Positions 8,787 through 17,368 of a stretch of DNA of 64,000 nt are shown in pieces. The DNA lies in contig NZ_VWWO01000003.1 in NCBI RefSeq assembly GCF_011752935.1, positions 372,001-436,000 on the forward strand, in the 5' to 3' direction. Positions within the stretch are counted from its first letter, which is position 1, and each line of letters begins with the position of its first letter. Below the pieces are notes generated by a model. That model was not told the origin of the DNA. It searched no databases and worked only from the letters and a program-made list of their open reading frames with translations. This DNA is from Chitinophaga sp. Cy-1792. GTDB lineage: Bacteria; Bacteroidota; Bacteroidia; Chitinophagales; Chitinophagaceae. Position numbers and translations under genes: made by a program.

Positions 8787-8831
8787 TTTACACTGTTCGT
8801 ACGGTTAAGCCTATATTTTTTTTATGAAAGA

Positions 8832-8862
8832 TTTGGGTTTTCGAAAACGCTTCGTATATTTG
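8832..8862 (+). promoter_or_regulatory. Promoter of the poly-Cys leader / SusCD operon
   Basis: TTTG (8832-8835), a 19-base spacer and TATATTTG (8855-8862) give a full match to the Bacteroidetes consensus. Transcription should begin near 8868, leaving about 150 nt before the leader peptide and about 340 nt before SusC. Confidence 0.8.
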
Positions 8863-8883
8863 TCTACCATTTAAGTAGACTAA

Positions 8884-9010
8884 TAAAAATTTACCACCAC
8901 CAATAGCCGGGATCTCCGGTAAAAAGTCTTTGTCCCACCACACAAAGCGCCCAAAAATATCTTTATTGACGGTTGCTGAAAAGCGACCCGGCGGACTATT
9001 ATTAAATTTT
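8884..9010 (+). ncRNA. Candidate structured 5' leader RNA
   Basis: Reading by eye gives a multi-branched fold. An outer stem AAAAATTTA (8886-8894) pairs with TAAATTTT (about 9003-9010). Inside are three hairpins: CCGG/CCGG around GATCT, CTTTGT/ACAAAG, and GGTTGCT-GAAA-AGCGACC, the last a GNRA-type tetraloop enclosed by CGCC/GGCG. The element lies between a strong promoter and the leader peptide. I do not recognise it as a known riboswitch class; the fold is inferred, not computed. Confidence 0.45.
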
Positions 9011-9015
9011 CAACC

Positions 9016-9099
9016 ATGAACCAGGTAATTAACAACAACCTTTATGTAAGTATGAATAACGGCAAAGCGCTATCCGTTTGCTGTTGCTGTTGTTGTTAG
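9016..9099 (+). CDS. Poly-cysteine leader peptide
   Basis: This 27-codon open frame starts at ATG 9016 and ends at TAG 9097. Residues 22-27 are six consecutive cysteines encoded by TGC TGT TGC TGT TGT TGT, directly before the stop. The first 21 residues are Asn-rich and unremarkable. It lies about 150 nt behind a consensus promoter and 109 nt before the SusC start. By analogy with amino-acid leader peptides (his, trp) and with the poly-cysteine short ORFs described as cysteine-responsive attenuators in mycobacteria, ribosome stalling on the Cys codons when charged tRNA-Cys is low could control the downstream operon. A metal- or redox-binding micropeptide is an alternative. It is too short for standard gene callers. 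Confidence 0.7.
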   Translation: MNQVINNNLYVSMNNGKALSVCCCCCC

Positions 9100-9108
9100 G
9101 CATTACGC

Positions 9109-9161
9109 CATCATCCGGAAACTTTCATTTTTCTGAGTGGTGATGCAGGTCCCAAACCTGC
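9109..9161 (+). promoter_or_regulatory. Hairpins between the leader peptide and SusC
   Basis: CATCATCC (9109-9116) can pair with GGTGATG (9139-9145) with one bulge. It is mutually exclusive at its edge with the hairpin GCAGGT-CCCAA-ACCTGC (9145-9161). No U-tract follows, so control of translation or an atypical terminator is more likely than simple intrinsic termination. The pairing was read by eye. Confidence 0.35.
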
Positions 9162-9208
9162 TACAGGGCTTCTTTTGCCCAATTCTAACCAAATCTAATT
9201 TATCCTTT

Positions 9209-12200
9209 ATGTACAAATATTTACATTATACCATCGTGTATGCTATCCTGTTATTATTTAGCGGGCAGGTATTGGCACAGGCTCCCGTGATATTGAAGGG
9301 GAAAATCGTTGATAATAAAACCAGAGAAGCTTTGCCAGGTGCGTCTGTCAGGCTGAAAGATACCAATTTCGGAACGCTGGCGGATGCCACAGGGAACTAC
9401 CAGCTGAACCTGAAGCAATTGCCACAAACCATCGTAGTGACCTTTATCGGATATCAATCCAGGGAGTTATTAGTGACGAAAGATGAGTTGAACAAGACCA
9501 TTGGATTAGACCAGCAGCAGGCATTATCAGAAGTAGTGGTAACGGCAGTGGGGATTAAAGCGGCTACACGTTCGCTGGGATATAGTGTGGGAGAGTTGAA
9601 AGGCGCCGCGTTGAAAGACAGTCGCGAACCTAACATAGTAGCGGCACTCAGCGGAAAGGTAGCCGGTGTGCAGATCAATAATTCCGGCGGGTCTCCCGGT
9701 GGATCATCTACCATAAAAATACGTGGTAATACCTCTTTACTAGGAAATAATGCGCCCCTGTTTATCTTAGATGGTGTGCCGGTAGATAATTCCATACAGG
9801 ATATTCTGCCAGTATCCAACAGTGTTTCGCTGGCAACACCTTCTAACAGGGCCATTGACATCAATAGCGCCGACATTGCGAGTGTTACAGTGCTGAAAGG
9901 GCCGGCAGCAGCAGCTTTGTATGGTATACGTGCTTCCAACGGCGCAGTGGTCATCACCACAAAACGCGGCAGTACCGTCACTGATAAGTCTTTCGGGGTA
10001 ACCTACAGCGGATCATTTACTGTAGATAAAATCAACAGGAGAATGCAACCGCGTCAGACCATCTTCTCCAATGGCATTGGCGGACAATACATCAAACCTG
10101 GTACCACCGGATCCGATGAAAACTGGGGCGCAAGGCTGGATACACTGACCTATAGCAGTACACCCAGTCTGTTCGATAAAAACGGCACCATCGTCGGAAA
10201 GAGCGATCCTACCTCCAATGGCAAGCCTGTGAACCGTTACGACAATATCGATGCTTTTTTCGTCAACGGCTATACGAATGACCATAACATCAGCTTTTAC
10301 GGCAACACGGGCAATGCCGGCTATTACTTCTCCTATGGGAACCTGAAGCAGACGGGTATTATACCTACTACAGATTTCTATCGCCAGACATTTCGTTTTA
10401 ACGGCGACTATAATGTTAACAATCGTTTGAAACTATCCGGAGGCCTTAACTATATCAAAGATGGTGCAGACAACCGCGCACTGATGGGAGGCTTTAATAC
10501 CAATGTGATACGTGCATTGGTTAATACGCCTCCCAACTTTGATATCACCAATGGCTATTCGCAGCCATGGGCACATCCTGAATCATATAAACTGCCCGCT
10601 ACCAGCGCCAAACCCTGGGGCGACAGCCGTTCCTATGCCAATGGTATTGGCTGGGACAACCCATACTGGTCGCTGAATATGAACCCGCAGACAGATGAAG
10701 TAAATAGATTTATTTCATTTGCAGAAGCCAATCTGGAAATTACCAGCTGGCTGAAAGCCACTGCCAGGTATGGGCTGGACTTCTACACCGATGTGCGTAA
10801 AGGCGCCTTCAGCAGGGGTACTTCCGGCGTACCCACCGGTACTGTTAACGACGTGAATTATTCCAGAAGAGATAACAACCTGGACGTATTACTGATAGGA
10901 GAGCAGCAATTGAGTAAGCACCTGCATCTGACAGCATTGGTGGGCTACAACTACTATAATTCCTGGAAAAATCAGGTCAATACAAGAGGCGACGGATTAA
11001 CCATTCCAGGAAACTTTAATATTTCCAATGCCGCGGCCACACAGACTTTCAACCAGACCATCCTGAAGAAATTAGTAGCAGGTTATGCAGATGTCAGACT
11101 GGATTACCGTAAATGGCTGTACCTGGAACTTACCGGCAGAAATGAGTGGACATCAACATTAGCAAAGGGAAAGAATGCGTTCTTTTATCCCAGTGCCAGC
11201 ACCAGCTTCATTTTCACCGATGCGTTGCATTTAAATAGCAGCATTCTGAATTATGGAAAGGTACGCGCCACGTATGCGCAGGTAGGTAATGATGCTGATC
11301 CTTATTCGTTAGAAACCTACTATGTCCCTACCACCAGCAACGGCTGGATACAGAGTAGTATCAGCTTTCCTTTCAATGGCAAGCAGGGATTGAGTTACAG
11401 CGCTACCATCGGTAATCCCAACCTGAAACCGGAGCGTATCAGCACCTGGGAGGTTGGAACGGATTTGCATTTCTTTAATGATAAAACCCAGCTGGAAGCG
11501 GTGTATTACTACAACAGCAGCAAGGACCAGATTATCCCGGTTACGCTGCCGTATTCTACCGGTGCCGCCTATACGCTTACAAATGCGGGAAATATTATCA
11601 ATCGTGGGATAGAGGCCAGTTTGCAGCAAAAGGTTATCAGTAAAGGGAAATTCAATTGGAGTGCCACTGTATTGTTTAATAAGAATATCAGTCTGGTTAA
11701 ATACATCACCGATAATATTTCCAGTGTGAGTCTGGGTGGTATATGGATGGAAGCGCGTGGCCAGGCGGGGCAGCCCTATGGCGTATTCTATGGAACAGAT
11801 GTAAAGCGTAATGCAGCGGGGAAACCGATTATCGATGATAACCCGGCCAGTGCCAGTTATGGCTATCCTATTGTCAATACCAGTTTTACGAAGATCGGTG
11901 ATCCTAATCCGGACTTTAATCTGGGTTTGCGAAATGAGTTTCGTTATGGCGCTTTTACCTTTTCCTTTTTGCTTGATGGAAGGTTTGGCTTCGACATCTT
12001 CAATGCGCCGCGTTTACAGATGGTATTTAACGGCGTAGATGCCTCAACTGCCAACAGAGGCACCACAACAGTGTTTGACGGCGTTACGGCCTCTAAAGGG
12101 GAGCAGAACACCATTCCGGCGGTATTGTCGCAGGCCTGGTACAGAAATACCTTCAGTATACAGGGATTATATGTAGAGCATGATTTGTATTGGGTGAAGC

Positions 12201-12430
12201 TCAAAGATGTTAACCTTACTTACAGTCTGCCGCAGCAGTGGCTGAAACCTGCACACATAGCGGCGGCCAGCGTTACGCTTACCGCCAGGAACTTTTTATT
12301 ATCGACGAATTATAGTGGCAGCGATCCTGATCTGGGGAGTAGGAACGGCTTATCGAATGCCGCCGGTATTGACTTCTGGACAACGCCTAACACCAGGAGC
12401 TATGGCGTTGCATTAAATGTTTCTTTCTAA
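9209..12430 (+). CDS. SusC-like TonB-dependent outer-membrane transporter
   Basis: The 1073-residue SusC/RagA-family receptor has a signal peptide (residues 1-23, ending VLAQ). A carboxypeptidase-regulatory-like domain follows (about 26-105), then the 'LSEVVVTAVG' linker, a plug domain with the SusC signature ('GSSTIKIRGNTSLLGNNAPLFILDGVPVD' region) and the long barrel ending in an aromatic beta-strand 'SYGVALNVSF'. With SusD it forms a pedal-bin importer of oligomeric substrates across the outer membrane. It has no STN domain, so it should not signal to a FecR protein; the poly-Cys leader upstream is the visible regulatory element. ATG 9209 gives a proper signal peptide; the frame is open from 9137. 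Substrate unknown. Confidence 0.95.
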   Translation: MYKYLHYTIVYAILLLFSGQVLAQAPVILKGKIVDNKTREALPGASVRLKDTNFGTLADATGNYQLNLKQLPQTIVVTFIGYQSRELLVTKDELNKTIGLDQQQALSEVVVTAVGIKAATRSLGYSVGELKGAALKDSREPNIVAALSGKVAGVQINNSGGSPGGSSTIKIRGNTSLLGNNAPLFILDGVPVDNSIQDILPVSNSVSLATPSNRAIDINSADIASVTVLKGPAAAALYGIRASNGAVVITTKRGSTVTDKSFGVTYSGSFTVDKINRRMQPRQTIFSNGIGGQYIKPGTTGSDENWGARLDTLTYSSTPSLFDKNGTIVGKSDPTSNGKPVNRYDNIDAFFVNGYTNDHNISFYGNTGNAGYYFSYGNLKQTGIIPTTDFYRQTFRFNGDYNVNNRLKLSGGLNYIKDGADNRALMGGFNTNVIRALVNTPPNFDITNGYSQPWAHPESYKLPATSAKPWGDSRSYANGIGWDNPYWSLNMNPQTDEVNRFISFAEANLEITSWLKATARYGLDFYTDVRKGAFSRGTSGVPTGTVNDVNYSRRDNNLDVLLIGEQQLSKHLHLTALVGYNYYNSWKNQVNTRGDGLTIPGNFNISNAAATQTFNQTILKKLVAGYADVRLDYRKWLYLELTGRNEWTSTLAKGKNAFFYPSASTSFIFTDALHLNSSILNYGKVRATYAQVGNDADPYSLETYYVPTTSNGWIQSSISFPFNGKQGLSYSATIGNPNLKPERISTWEVGTDLHFFNDKTQLEAVYYYNSSKDQIIPVTLPYSTGAAYTLTNAGNIINRGIEASLQQKVISKGKFNWSATVLFNKNISLVKYITDNISSVSLGGIWMEARGQAGQPYGVFYGTDVKRNAAGKPIIDDNPASASYGYPIVNTSFTKIGDPNPDFNLGLRNEFRYGAFTFSFLLDGRFGFDIFNAPRLQMVFNGVDASTANRGTTTVFDGVTASKGEQNTIPAVLSQAWYRNTFSIQGLYVEHDLYWVKLKDVNLTYSLPQQWLKPAHIAAASVTLTARNFLLSTNYSGSDPDLGSRNGLSNAAGIDFWTTPNTRSYGVALNVSF

Positions 12431-12449
12431 CCCAAAAAATCAGCAGGAA

Positions 12450-13952
12450 ATGAAATCGACCATTCATCTTTATATACTTCGCATAGTAGTTGCTTTTATA
12501 GTGTTTGTATTACCGGTTTCCTGCAATCTGCAGGGAACGAATGTTAACCCCAACGCCTCTACGCAGGTATCCGTGAGCGCAGTGCTGACAGGCGCGGAAG
12601 TGGCGTTGGGGTTTAATCTTGGTGTAAACGCAGGGTTAATTGCCAACATCTACATACAACAGGCCTCCGGTGCAAACGGTGATGCCGCTTCCTTTGATAA
12701 CTATACTTCTTCTACCCAGTATTTTAACCAGACATGGAGAGGATTTTATGGAGATGTGCTGGATGAGCTGAAGATTGTGAAGACAGCCGCTACAAAGCAG
12801 CAACTGCCTTACTACAGCGGTATTGCAAGAGTGCTCAGCGTTTATGGCTACGGAACCTTGACAGACCTGTTTGGCGATATACCCTATAAGGAATCGTTGT
12901 ATGGGAATAATGTCACCAATCCGGCATATGACAAGCAACAGGATATATACAGCGACTTGCAGTTGCAGCTGGATTCGGCCATACTGGAGCTTTCGCTGCC
13001 TTCAGATAAAAATTTTGGTGCTTTACCGGCAGCTGATGATGTGATCTATGGCGGGAATGTTTCCAGGTGGGTTGCCCTGGCGTATACGCTGAAAGCCAGG
13101 TATGCCCTGCATCTGAGCCGGCTGGGAAGCAGTGCGGCAGCACAGCAGGCCCTGAATGCATTGTACGATGGCAGTAGGTATAGAGGTATCGCGGATAACA
13201 CTGGTGATGCACAGGTAGTATTCGGGTCGGCCACTACCAATGCGAACCCGTTTTATCAGCAGAATGCCAACAGGCCGGGATGGATAGGACTGGGCGCTTC
13301 TTTCGTGAATTTGCTGAATGGTAATGCCGTTACAGATGACCCGACGAAGCCGGAAGGCGCTTTTCCAGACCCGCGCCGGGCTTACTTTGCGACGCCTTAC
13401 CCGGTGGGTAGCAATACCTACAGAGGCAGTGCACCGGGTGTGCCAGGTGCTTTCTCAGTAATCGGCAGCTATTACGGAACGGCTACTTCACCAGTAATTA
13501 TCAGCAGTTTTTCAGAAGCGAAGTTTATAGAAGCAGAAGCGAGATATAGGGTGAATGCGGCAGATCCACAGGCACAGACAGCACTGGAACTGGCCGTGAA
13601 GGCGTCTTTTGCAAGAGTGATCAGTAATAGTACAGATCCATATGCGACTGCTGATAAACAGGTTGCATATATAACGGCAAAGGCTATACTGAAACAGGAT
13701 GCAACCGCAGATATAAACACGATCATCACCCAAAAATACATTGCCTTGTTTTTACAGCCGGAAGTATGGACAGATTACAGAAGAACAGGATTTCCAGCGA
13801 TACCACTGGCTAAGAATGCCACCAGTGCTGATAATCCGAACGGACAGATACCAAGAAGAATTCCTTATCCGCAGAATGAGCAATCGCTTAACAGGAATAC
13901 GCCAACAGGTTCTGGCTATCAAACACCGGCTTTGTGGTGGGACAAACAATAA
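12450..13952 (+). CDS. SusD-like surface lipoprotein
   Basis: The 500-residue lipoprotein has a signal ending VSCNL, an N-terminal helical TPR-like region with 'YGYGTLTDLFGDIPYKESL' (characteristic of the SusD_2 subgroup), and a C-terminal region with 'KFIEAEARYRV' and 'LWWDKQ'. It forms the lid that captures substrate for the SusC partner, whose stop lies 20 bases upstream. The start is chosen at ATG 12450 after an AGGA-like stretch because it begins the signal peptide. Confidence 0.92.
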   Translation: MKSTIHLYILRIVVAFIVFVLPVSCNLQGTNVNPNASTQVSVSAVLTGAEVALGFNLGVNAGLIANIYIQQASGANGDAASFDNYTSSTQYFNQTWRGFYGDVLDELKIVKTAATKQQLPYYSGIARVLSVYGYGTLTDLFGDIPYKESLYGNNVTNPAYDKQQDIYSDLQLQLDSAILELSLPSDKNFGALPAADDVIYGGNVSRWVALAYTLKARYALHLSRLGSSAAAQQALNALYDGSRYRGIADNTGDAQVVFGSATTNANPFYQQNANRPGWIGLGASFVNLLNGNAVTDDPTKPEGAFPDPRRAYFATPYPVGSNTYRGSAPGVPGAFSVIGSYYGTATSPVIISSFSEAKFIEAEARYRVNAADPQAQTALELAVKASFARVISNSTDPYATADKQVAYITAKAILKQDATADINTIITQKYIALFLQPEVWTDYRRTGFPAIPLAKNATSADNPNGQIPRRIPYPQNEQSLNRNTPTGSGYQTPALWWDKQ

Positions 13953-13979
13953 TCATCTCTCAACATTAAATCTTCCTAT

Positions 13980-14102
13980 ATGACGATCTCTGATATCATC
14001 TTAATAACAAAAAAAATTGCTATTGGCATTATCATATTTCTGGTGCCACTGGTGGCAGTTGCCGGGAGTCTCTGGCTGATCTATTCACTCACCACTAAAT
14101 GA
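13980..14102 (+). CDS. 40-residue single-pass membrane peptide
   Basis: The open frame runs from ATG 13980 to TGA 14100-14102. The peptide has a short polar start, two lysines, and one long hydrophobic segment (about residues 13-36), ending TTK. It sits 27 bases after the SusD stop and 9 bases before the hydroxylase start, in tandem with both, so it is probably translated as part of the operon. Such small proteins often support a membrane enzyme; a subunit role for the hydroxylase is only inferred from position. Confidence 0.6.
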   Translation: MTISDIILITKKIAIGIIIFLVPLVAVAGSLWLIYSLTTK

Positions 14103-14111
14103 TGCATAAGT

Positions 14112-15209
14112 ATGAAAGCAACAACACAAACAAATGCTAATGTGATCCTGCGGGATTCATTACTTAGCCTGGTGCTGTTTATAGCACCGGTGGCACTGAT
14201 GTTCGGGTATTTTTATATTAGTGGCAGCAAACCTTGGCTGGAGGCGGTTTTGCCGCACCTTTCCTTTAAGGCGCCGGCATTTATAGAAGCCGTTTTTAAC
14301 AACCTGAAAACATGGGGATTGCCTGCGATTATGCTGGCAGTAGGATTGGTTGAATTTGGTGCAGGACTATACGAAAATAAATGGACGAAGAATGAGCGTA
14401 TACTTGATATAGTATGTTTTATTCTGCCTAAGATTGTGCTACGACCGCTGATCGCGTATTTCGGGCTGAAGCTGTTGCCTTACGTGTTGCCTGCTGCTAA
14501 GGATAGCTTTGCCTGGGTGCCTTTCTGGTGGGGCTTTGCGATCATGGCCGTTGCTGATGACCTGACACAGTACTGGTACCACCGGCTGCACCATCAGCTG
14601 CCGTTGCTGTGGCGTTTTCACAGAACCCATCACAGTGCGCCTTATATGGGCATGGCGATGACAAGCCGGCAAAACATTATCTATACTGCTTTCTTCTCGC
14701 AGATCTATCTTACTACCACACTTACCTATCTGGGACTTGGCTACCCTGCGTTGTTTGTGGGCGGAATCAAATCGTTGATTACTACAGCAGCGCATAGTAG
14801 TATTAAGTGGGATAAACCATTTTATACTATCAAATGGCTGAAGCCTGTTGGCTGGGTGATGGAGCGGCTGATCAGTACGCCGGCCACGCACCATGCGCAT
14901 CATGCCGATACTACAGATGATGGCGTTGGTCACTATAAAGGAAATTTTGGTAATATGTTTTTCATCTGGGACCTGATTTTCGGCACTGGTATAATTACGC
15001 GTCAATACCCGAAAAGTTATGGACTGAAGCATTATAAAGAAGAAGAATGGTATGCGCAGTTGTTGTGGCCTATATTTAAATCAAAGAAGGAGGGCAGTGA
15101 ATTATCCGCTGAAGGGCCTGTGGTAGGAGGGGAAGAAGGTTTTGTGCAACAGGAAGTGGCGCCGCAGGTGGTAGTGGCGATTGTGCCTGCGGAAGCGGTG
15201 TCGGTTTAG
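14112..15209 (+). CDS. Fatty acid hydroxylase / sterol desaturase family membrane protein
   Basis: The 365-residue protein has several membrane helices. The histidine boxes of the di-iron hydroxylase superfamily are present: YHRLHH, FHRTHH (about residues 156-180) and THHAHH (about 257-262). It probably oxidises a lipid acyl chain or related lipid in the inner membrane using O2. The last 40 residues are a low-complexity Gly/Val/Glu/Ala tail outside the family core. It is the last gene of the SusCD operon, which is an unusual combination and ties uptake to lipid modification. A strong terminator follows at 15240. Substrate unknown. Confidence 0.87.
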   Translation: MKATTQTNANVILRDSLLSLVLFIAPVALMFGYFYISGSKPWLEAVLPHLSFKAPAFIEAVFNNLKTWGLPAIMLAVGLVEFGAGLYENKWTKNERILDIVCFILPKIVLRPLIAYFGLKLLPYVLPAAKDSFAWVPFWWGFAIMAVADDLTQYWYHRLHHQLPLLWRFHRTHHSAPYMGMAMTSRQNIIYTAFFSQIYLTTTLTYLGLGYPALFVGGIKSLITTAAHSSIKWDKPFYTIKWLKPVGWVMERLISTPATHHAHHADTTDDGVGHYKGNFGNMFFIWDLIFGTGIITRQYPKSYGLKHYKEEEWYAQLLWPIFKSKKEGSELSAEGPVVGGEEGFVQQEVAPQVVVAIVPAEAVSV

Positions 15210-15239
15210 GATCATTTATGCGTGATTGTTTTATAAGGT

Positions 15240-15277
15240 GCGGCGATACAGGAGTACTGTGTCGTCGCAATTTTTTT
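15240..15277 (+). terminator. Terminator of the SusCD-hydroxylase operon
   Basis: GCGGCGATACAG pairs with CTGTGTCGTCGC (two G-U pairs) and is followed by seven T residues. Confidence 0.85.
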
Positions 15278-15336
15278 AGGTAGATGAAGACCTTTGTCGG
15301 CTATGGTTTTTATTATAGAATTTCCGCAGTAAATTA

Positions 15337-15344
15337 TATATTTG
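15337..15344 (+). promoter_or_regulatory. TAnnTTTG element overlapping the sigma-gene start
   Basis: TATATTTG covers the TTG codon proposed as the start of the ECF sigma gene. If it is a real -7 box, translation must begin further downstream (TTG 15372 or GTG 15408 in frame). No matching -33 box is clear. Confidence 0.35.
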
Positions 15345-15941
15345 AATCAATCCATTCTTACATACTACAATTTGAGTCAGTATAACCAACCATCGGAATG
15401 CTCGTGGGTGCAGCTGCAACACGATGCCGGGGCTTTTGAGGCGTTTTTCAGAAGTCGGGCGCCGGGGTTATGTGCCTATGTTTACAAGATTGTTAAGGAC
15501 AAGCCTGCGGCGGAGGATATAGTACAGGATTTTTTTTCCCGGTTATGGCAGAAGCGTGCGGAGATAATAATAACGGGTACTCCGGATAGTTATGCCTATA
15601 GGGCGGTGCATAATGCCGCATTAAATTTTCTGAGAGATAATAAAGTAGTTACAGGGGAGATTCCTGAGGTGGTGGAGATGGAAGATTCAGTACTGGAGCA
15701 GGAGTTGATACATCAGCGGCGGGTGGCGCAGTTACAGGCGGTGATTGCGCGTTTGCCGGAGCAGTGCAGGATAATAGTGGAGAAGGTTTGTCTGGAGCGG
15801 CGGAAGTACAAGGATGTGGCGGAGGAGTTGGGGATTTCGGTATTTACGGTACGAAACCAGGTTGGCAAGGCTTACGAGATCTTGCGGAATAATATTTTTT
15901 TGGAGCTGATATGCTTACTACTGGCGGGTTTGTTGAAATAG
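15342..15941 (+). CDS. ECF RNA polymerase sigma factor (FecI-like)
   Basis: The protein of up to 199 residues has sigma region 2 ('AFEAFFRSRAPGLCAYVYKIV', 'AAEDIVQDFFSRLW') and region 4 ('LPEQCRIIVEKVCLERRKYKDVAEELGISVFTVRNQV'), with no region 3, as in group 4 sigma factors. It should direct transcription of the adjacent SusC/SusD/thioredoxin genes after release by the FecR-like anti-sigma encoded 84 bases downstream. No in-frame ATG precedes region 2, so a TTG start is used; 15342 is the longest choice but overlaps a promoter-like TAnnTTTG, so the true start may be 15372. Confidence 0.88.
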   Translation: MNQSILTYYNLSQYNQPSECSWVQLQHDAGAFEAFFRSRAPGLCAYVYKIVKDKPAAEDIVQDFFSRLWQKRAEIIITGTPDSYAYRAVHNAALNFLRDNKVVTGEIPEVVEMEDSVLEQELIHQRRVAQLQAVIARLPEQCRIIVEKVCLERRKYKDVAEELGISVFTVRNQVGKAYEILRNNIFLELICLLLAGLLK

Positions 15942-16025
15942 TTGCCCGATTTTTTTATATTTTTTTTTCATATGGCATAGTACATTTTTAGCATCACTGT
16001 GTCATCATACTAGCCACCCTTACAC

Positions 16026-17297
16026 ATGGAACAAAAGGATATTGAAATACTGTCAGCATTGCTGAGCGGGGAGTTGCAGCCGGATGATATTACGGTGCAG
16101 CAATGGGTGAATAATGCTCCGGAGCGGCAGGTATTATTATCAGAACCTGGTTGTATCAGGGAGTTGCTGGAGGCGCTACGGTTGCAGCAGTCGTTCGATA
16201 CGGATGGGATGTGGGGGCGGATAGTTGGTGGCGAGCAGGTGGAGGCTAAGGGGGCCGATGGCTTGCGTGATAGCGGCGTTGCGGCAGGGGGAAGGAGTGT
16301 GGCTGATAGTGGGCATAAATATACGGATAGCAAGGAATCGGTTAGCCGGAGGGAGCTTAGGCCAGTGGCTTATGAGCCGCCAAGCAGGTATAATATAACT
16401 GCTATGTTGTATGGTGTTGCGGCAGGATTATTCCTGGGGCTGACGATATGGTGGTTGCAGCGTTCGGATTTGAAGGTGCGGCAGGAGCCGCCTGTGAAAG
16501 AGATAGTGAAAGCTGCACAGCTGCCGAATACTAACAGGGCTATGTTACAGGCAGGTGGAGAAACGGTAGTGTTAAGTGGTGGAGATAGTAGTTTTAATCT
16601 GGGTGGAAATGATGTGCGGCTGGATCATGGTAATATTTCTGTGGTAGCGGCGAAAGTGGTGAATTATACCTTAACAACACCGCGGGGTGCGAACTACCAG
16701 GTAAGGTTGCCGGATGGTTCCGTTGTATGGCTGAATGCGTCATCCAGTATAACCTATCCTTCTGTATTTGAAGGAAATACAAGAGAAGTGGCGGTGAGCG
16801 GGGAAGCATATTTTGATATTGCGGCCGATGCCTCCAGTGCATTTATAGTAAAGACAGGAACACAGGAAATAAAAGTGCTGGGAACAGCCTTCAATATAAA
16901 TAACTATCCGGAAAATGCCGGTATCTATACAACTTTGATAAGTGGAAAGGTACAGGTAAGTGCAGCAGGGAAATCTGCCTTGCTGCTGCCAGGAGAACAG
17001 GCTGTATACGCCTCCGGAAATATACAGACAAGCGATGTGGACGCTGCAGCGTTCAGTTCCTGGAAAGATGGATGGATCAGGTTCAAAAACCAACCATTAG
17101 CTGATATTCTCGCTACCGTCAGCCGCTGGTATGATGTAGATATTCATGCTGACAAGCAGCAGATAAGCACGCAGTATTTTACTTGCTATATAGACAAGCA
17201 ACAAAGTTTGGCAGAAGTGATCAATTCGCTAAACAGCAGCACCAACCAATTTTCATTTTTATTAAAGGAAGGAATCATTACAGTAACGAAAAAATAG
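16026..17297 (+). CDS. FecR-family anti-sigma factor
   Basis: The 423-residue single-pass inner-membrane protein has a cytoplasmic N-terminus that would bind the sigma factor (residues 1-80), then a low-complexity Gly/Ser/Ala linker (about 75-115) that is longer than usual. One membrane helix follows ('MLYGVAAGLFLGLTIWWL', about 126-143), then a periplasmic FecR domain ('TPRGANYQVRLPDGSVVWLN', 'VSGEAYFDIA', 'VLGTAFNI') and a C-terminal DUF4974 region ending in a beta-strand. It relays ligand occupancy of the STN-containing receptor downstream to the sigma factor upstream. Confidence 0.92.
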   Translation: MEQKDIEILSALLSGELQPDDITVQQWVNNAPERQVLLSEPGCIRELLEALRLQQSFDTDGMWGRIVGGEQVEAKGADGLRDSGVAAGGRSVADSGHKYTDSKESVSRRELRPVAYEPPSRYNITAMLYGVAAGLFLGLTIWWLQRSDLKVRQEPPVKEIVKAAQLPNTNRAMLQAGGETVVLSGGDSSFNLGGNDVRLDHGNISVVAAKVVNYTLTTPRGANYQVRLPDGSVVWLNASSSITYPSVFEGNTREVAVSGEAYFDIAADASSAFIVKTGTQEIKVLGTAFNINNYPENAGIYTTLISGKVQVSAAGKSALLLPGEQAVYASGNIQTSDVDAAAFSSWKDGWIRFKNQPLADILATVSRWYDVDIHADKQQISTQYFTCYIDKQQSLAEVINSLNSSTNQFSFLLKEGIITVTKK

Positions 17298-17368
17298 TTT
17301 GAGCGATAGTATAGTTCGGGAATAGAGAATACATATCCAACTTATTTTATTAACCAAAATTGATAGTG

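Noticed and set aside
8884..9010. Known SAM, cobalamin or TPP riboswitch upstream of the first SusC
   Set aside because: None of the conserved core sequences of these classes could be found; kept only as an unassigned structured leader.
14439..15032. 197-residue minus-strand ORF in the hydroxylase gene
   Set aside because: The plus strand encodes conserved histidine boxes; the opposite frame has no recognisable features.
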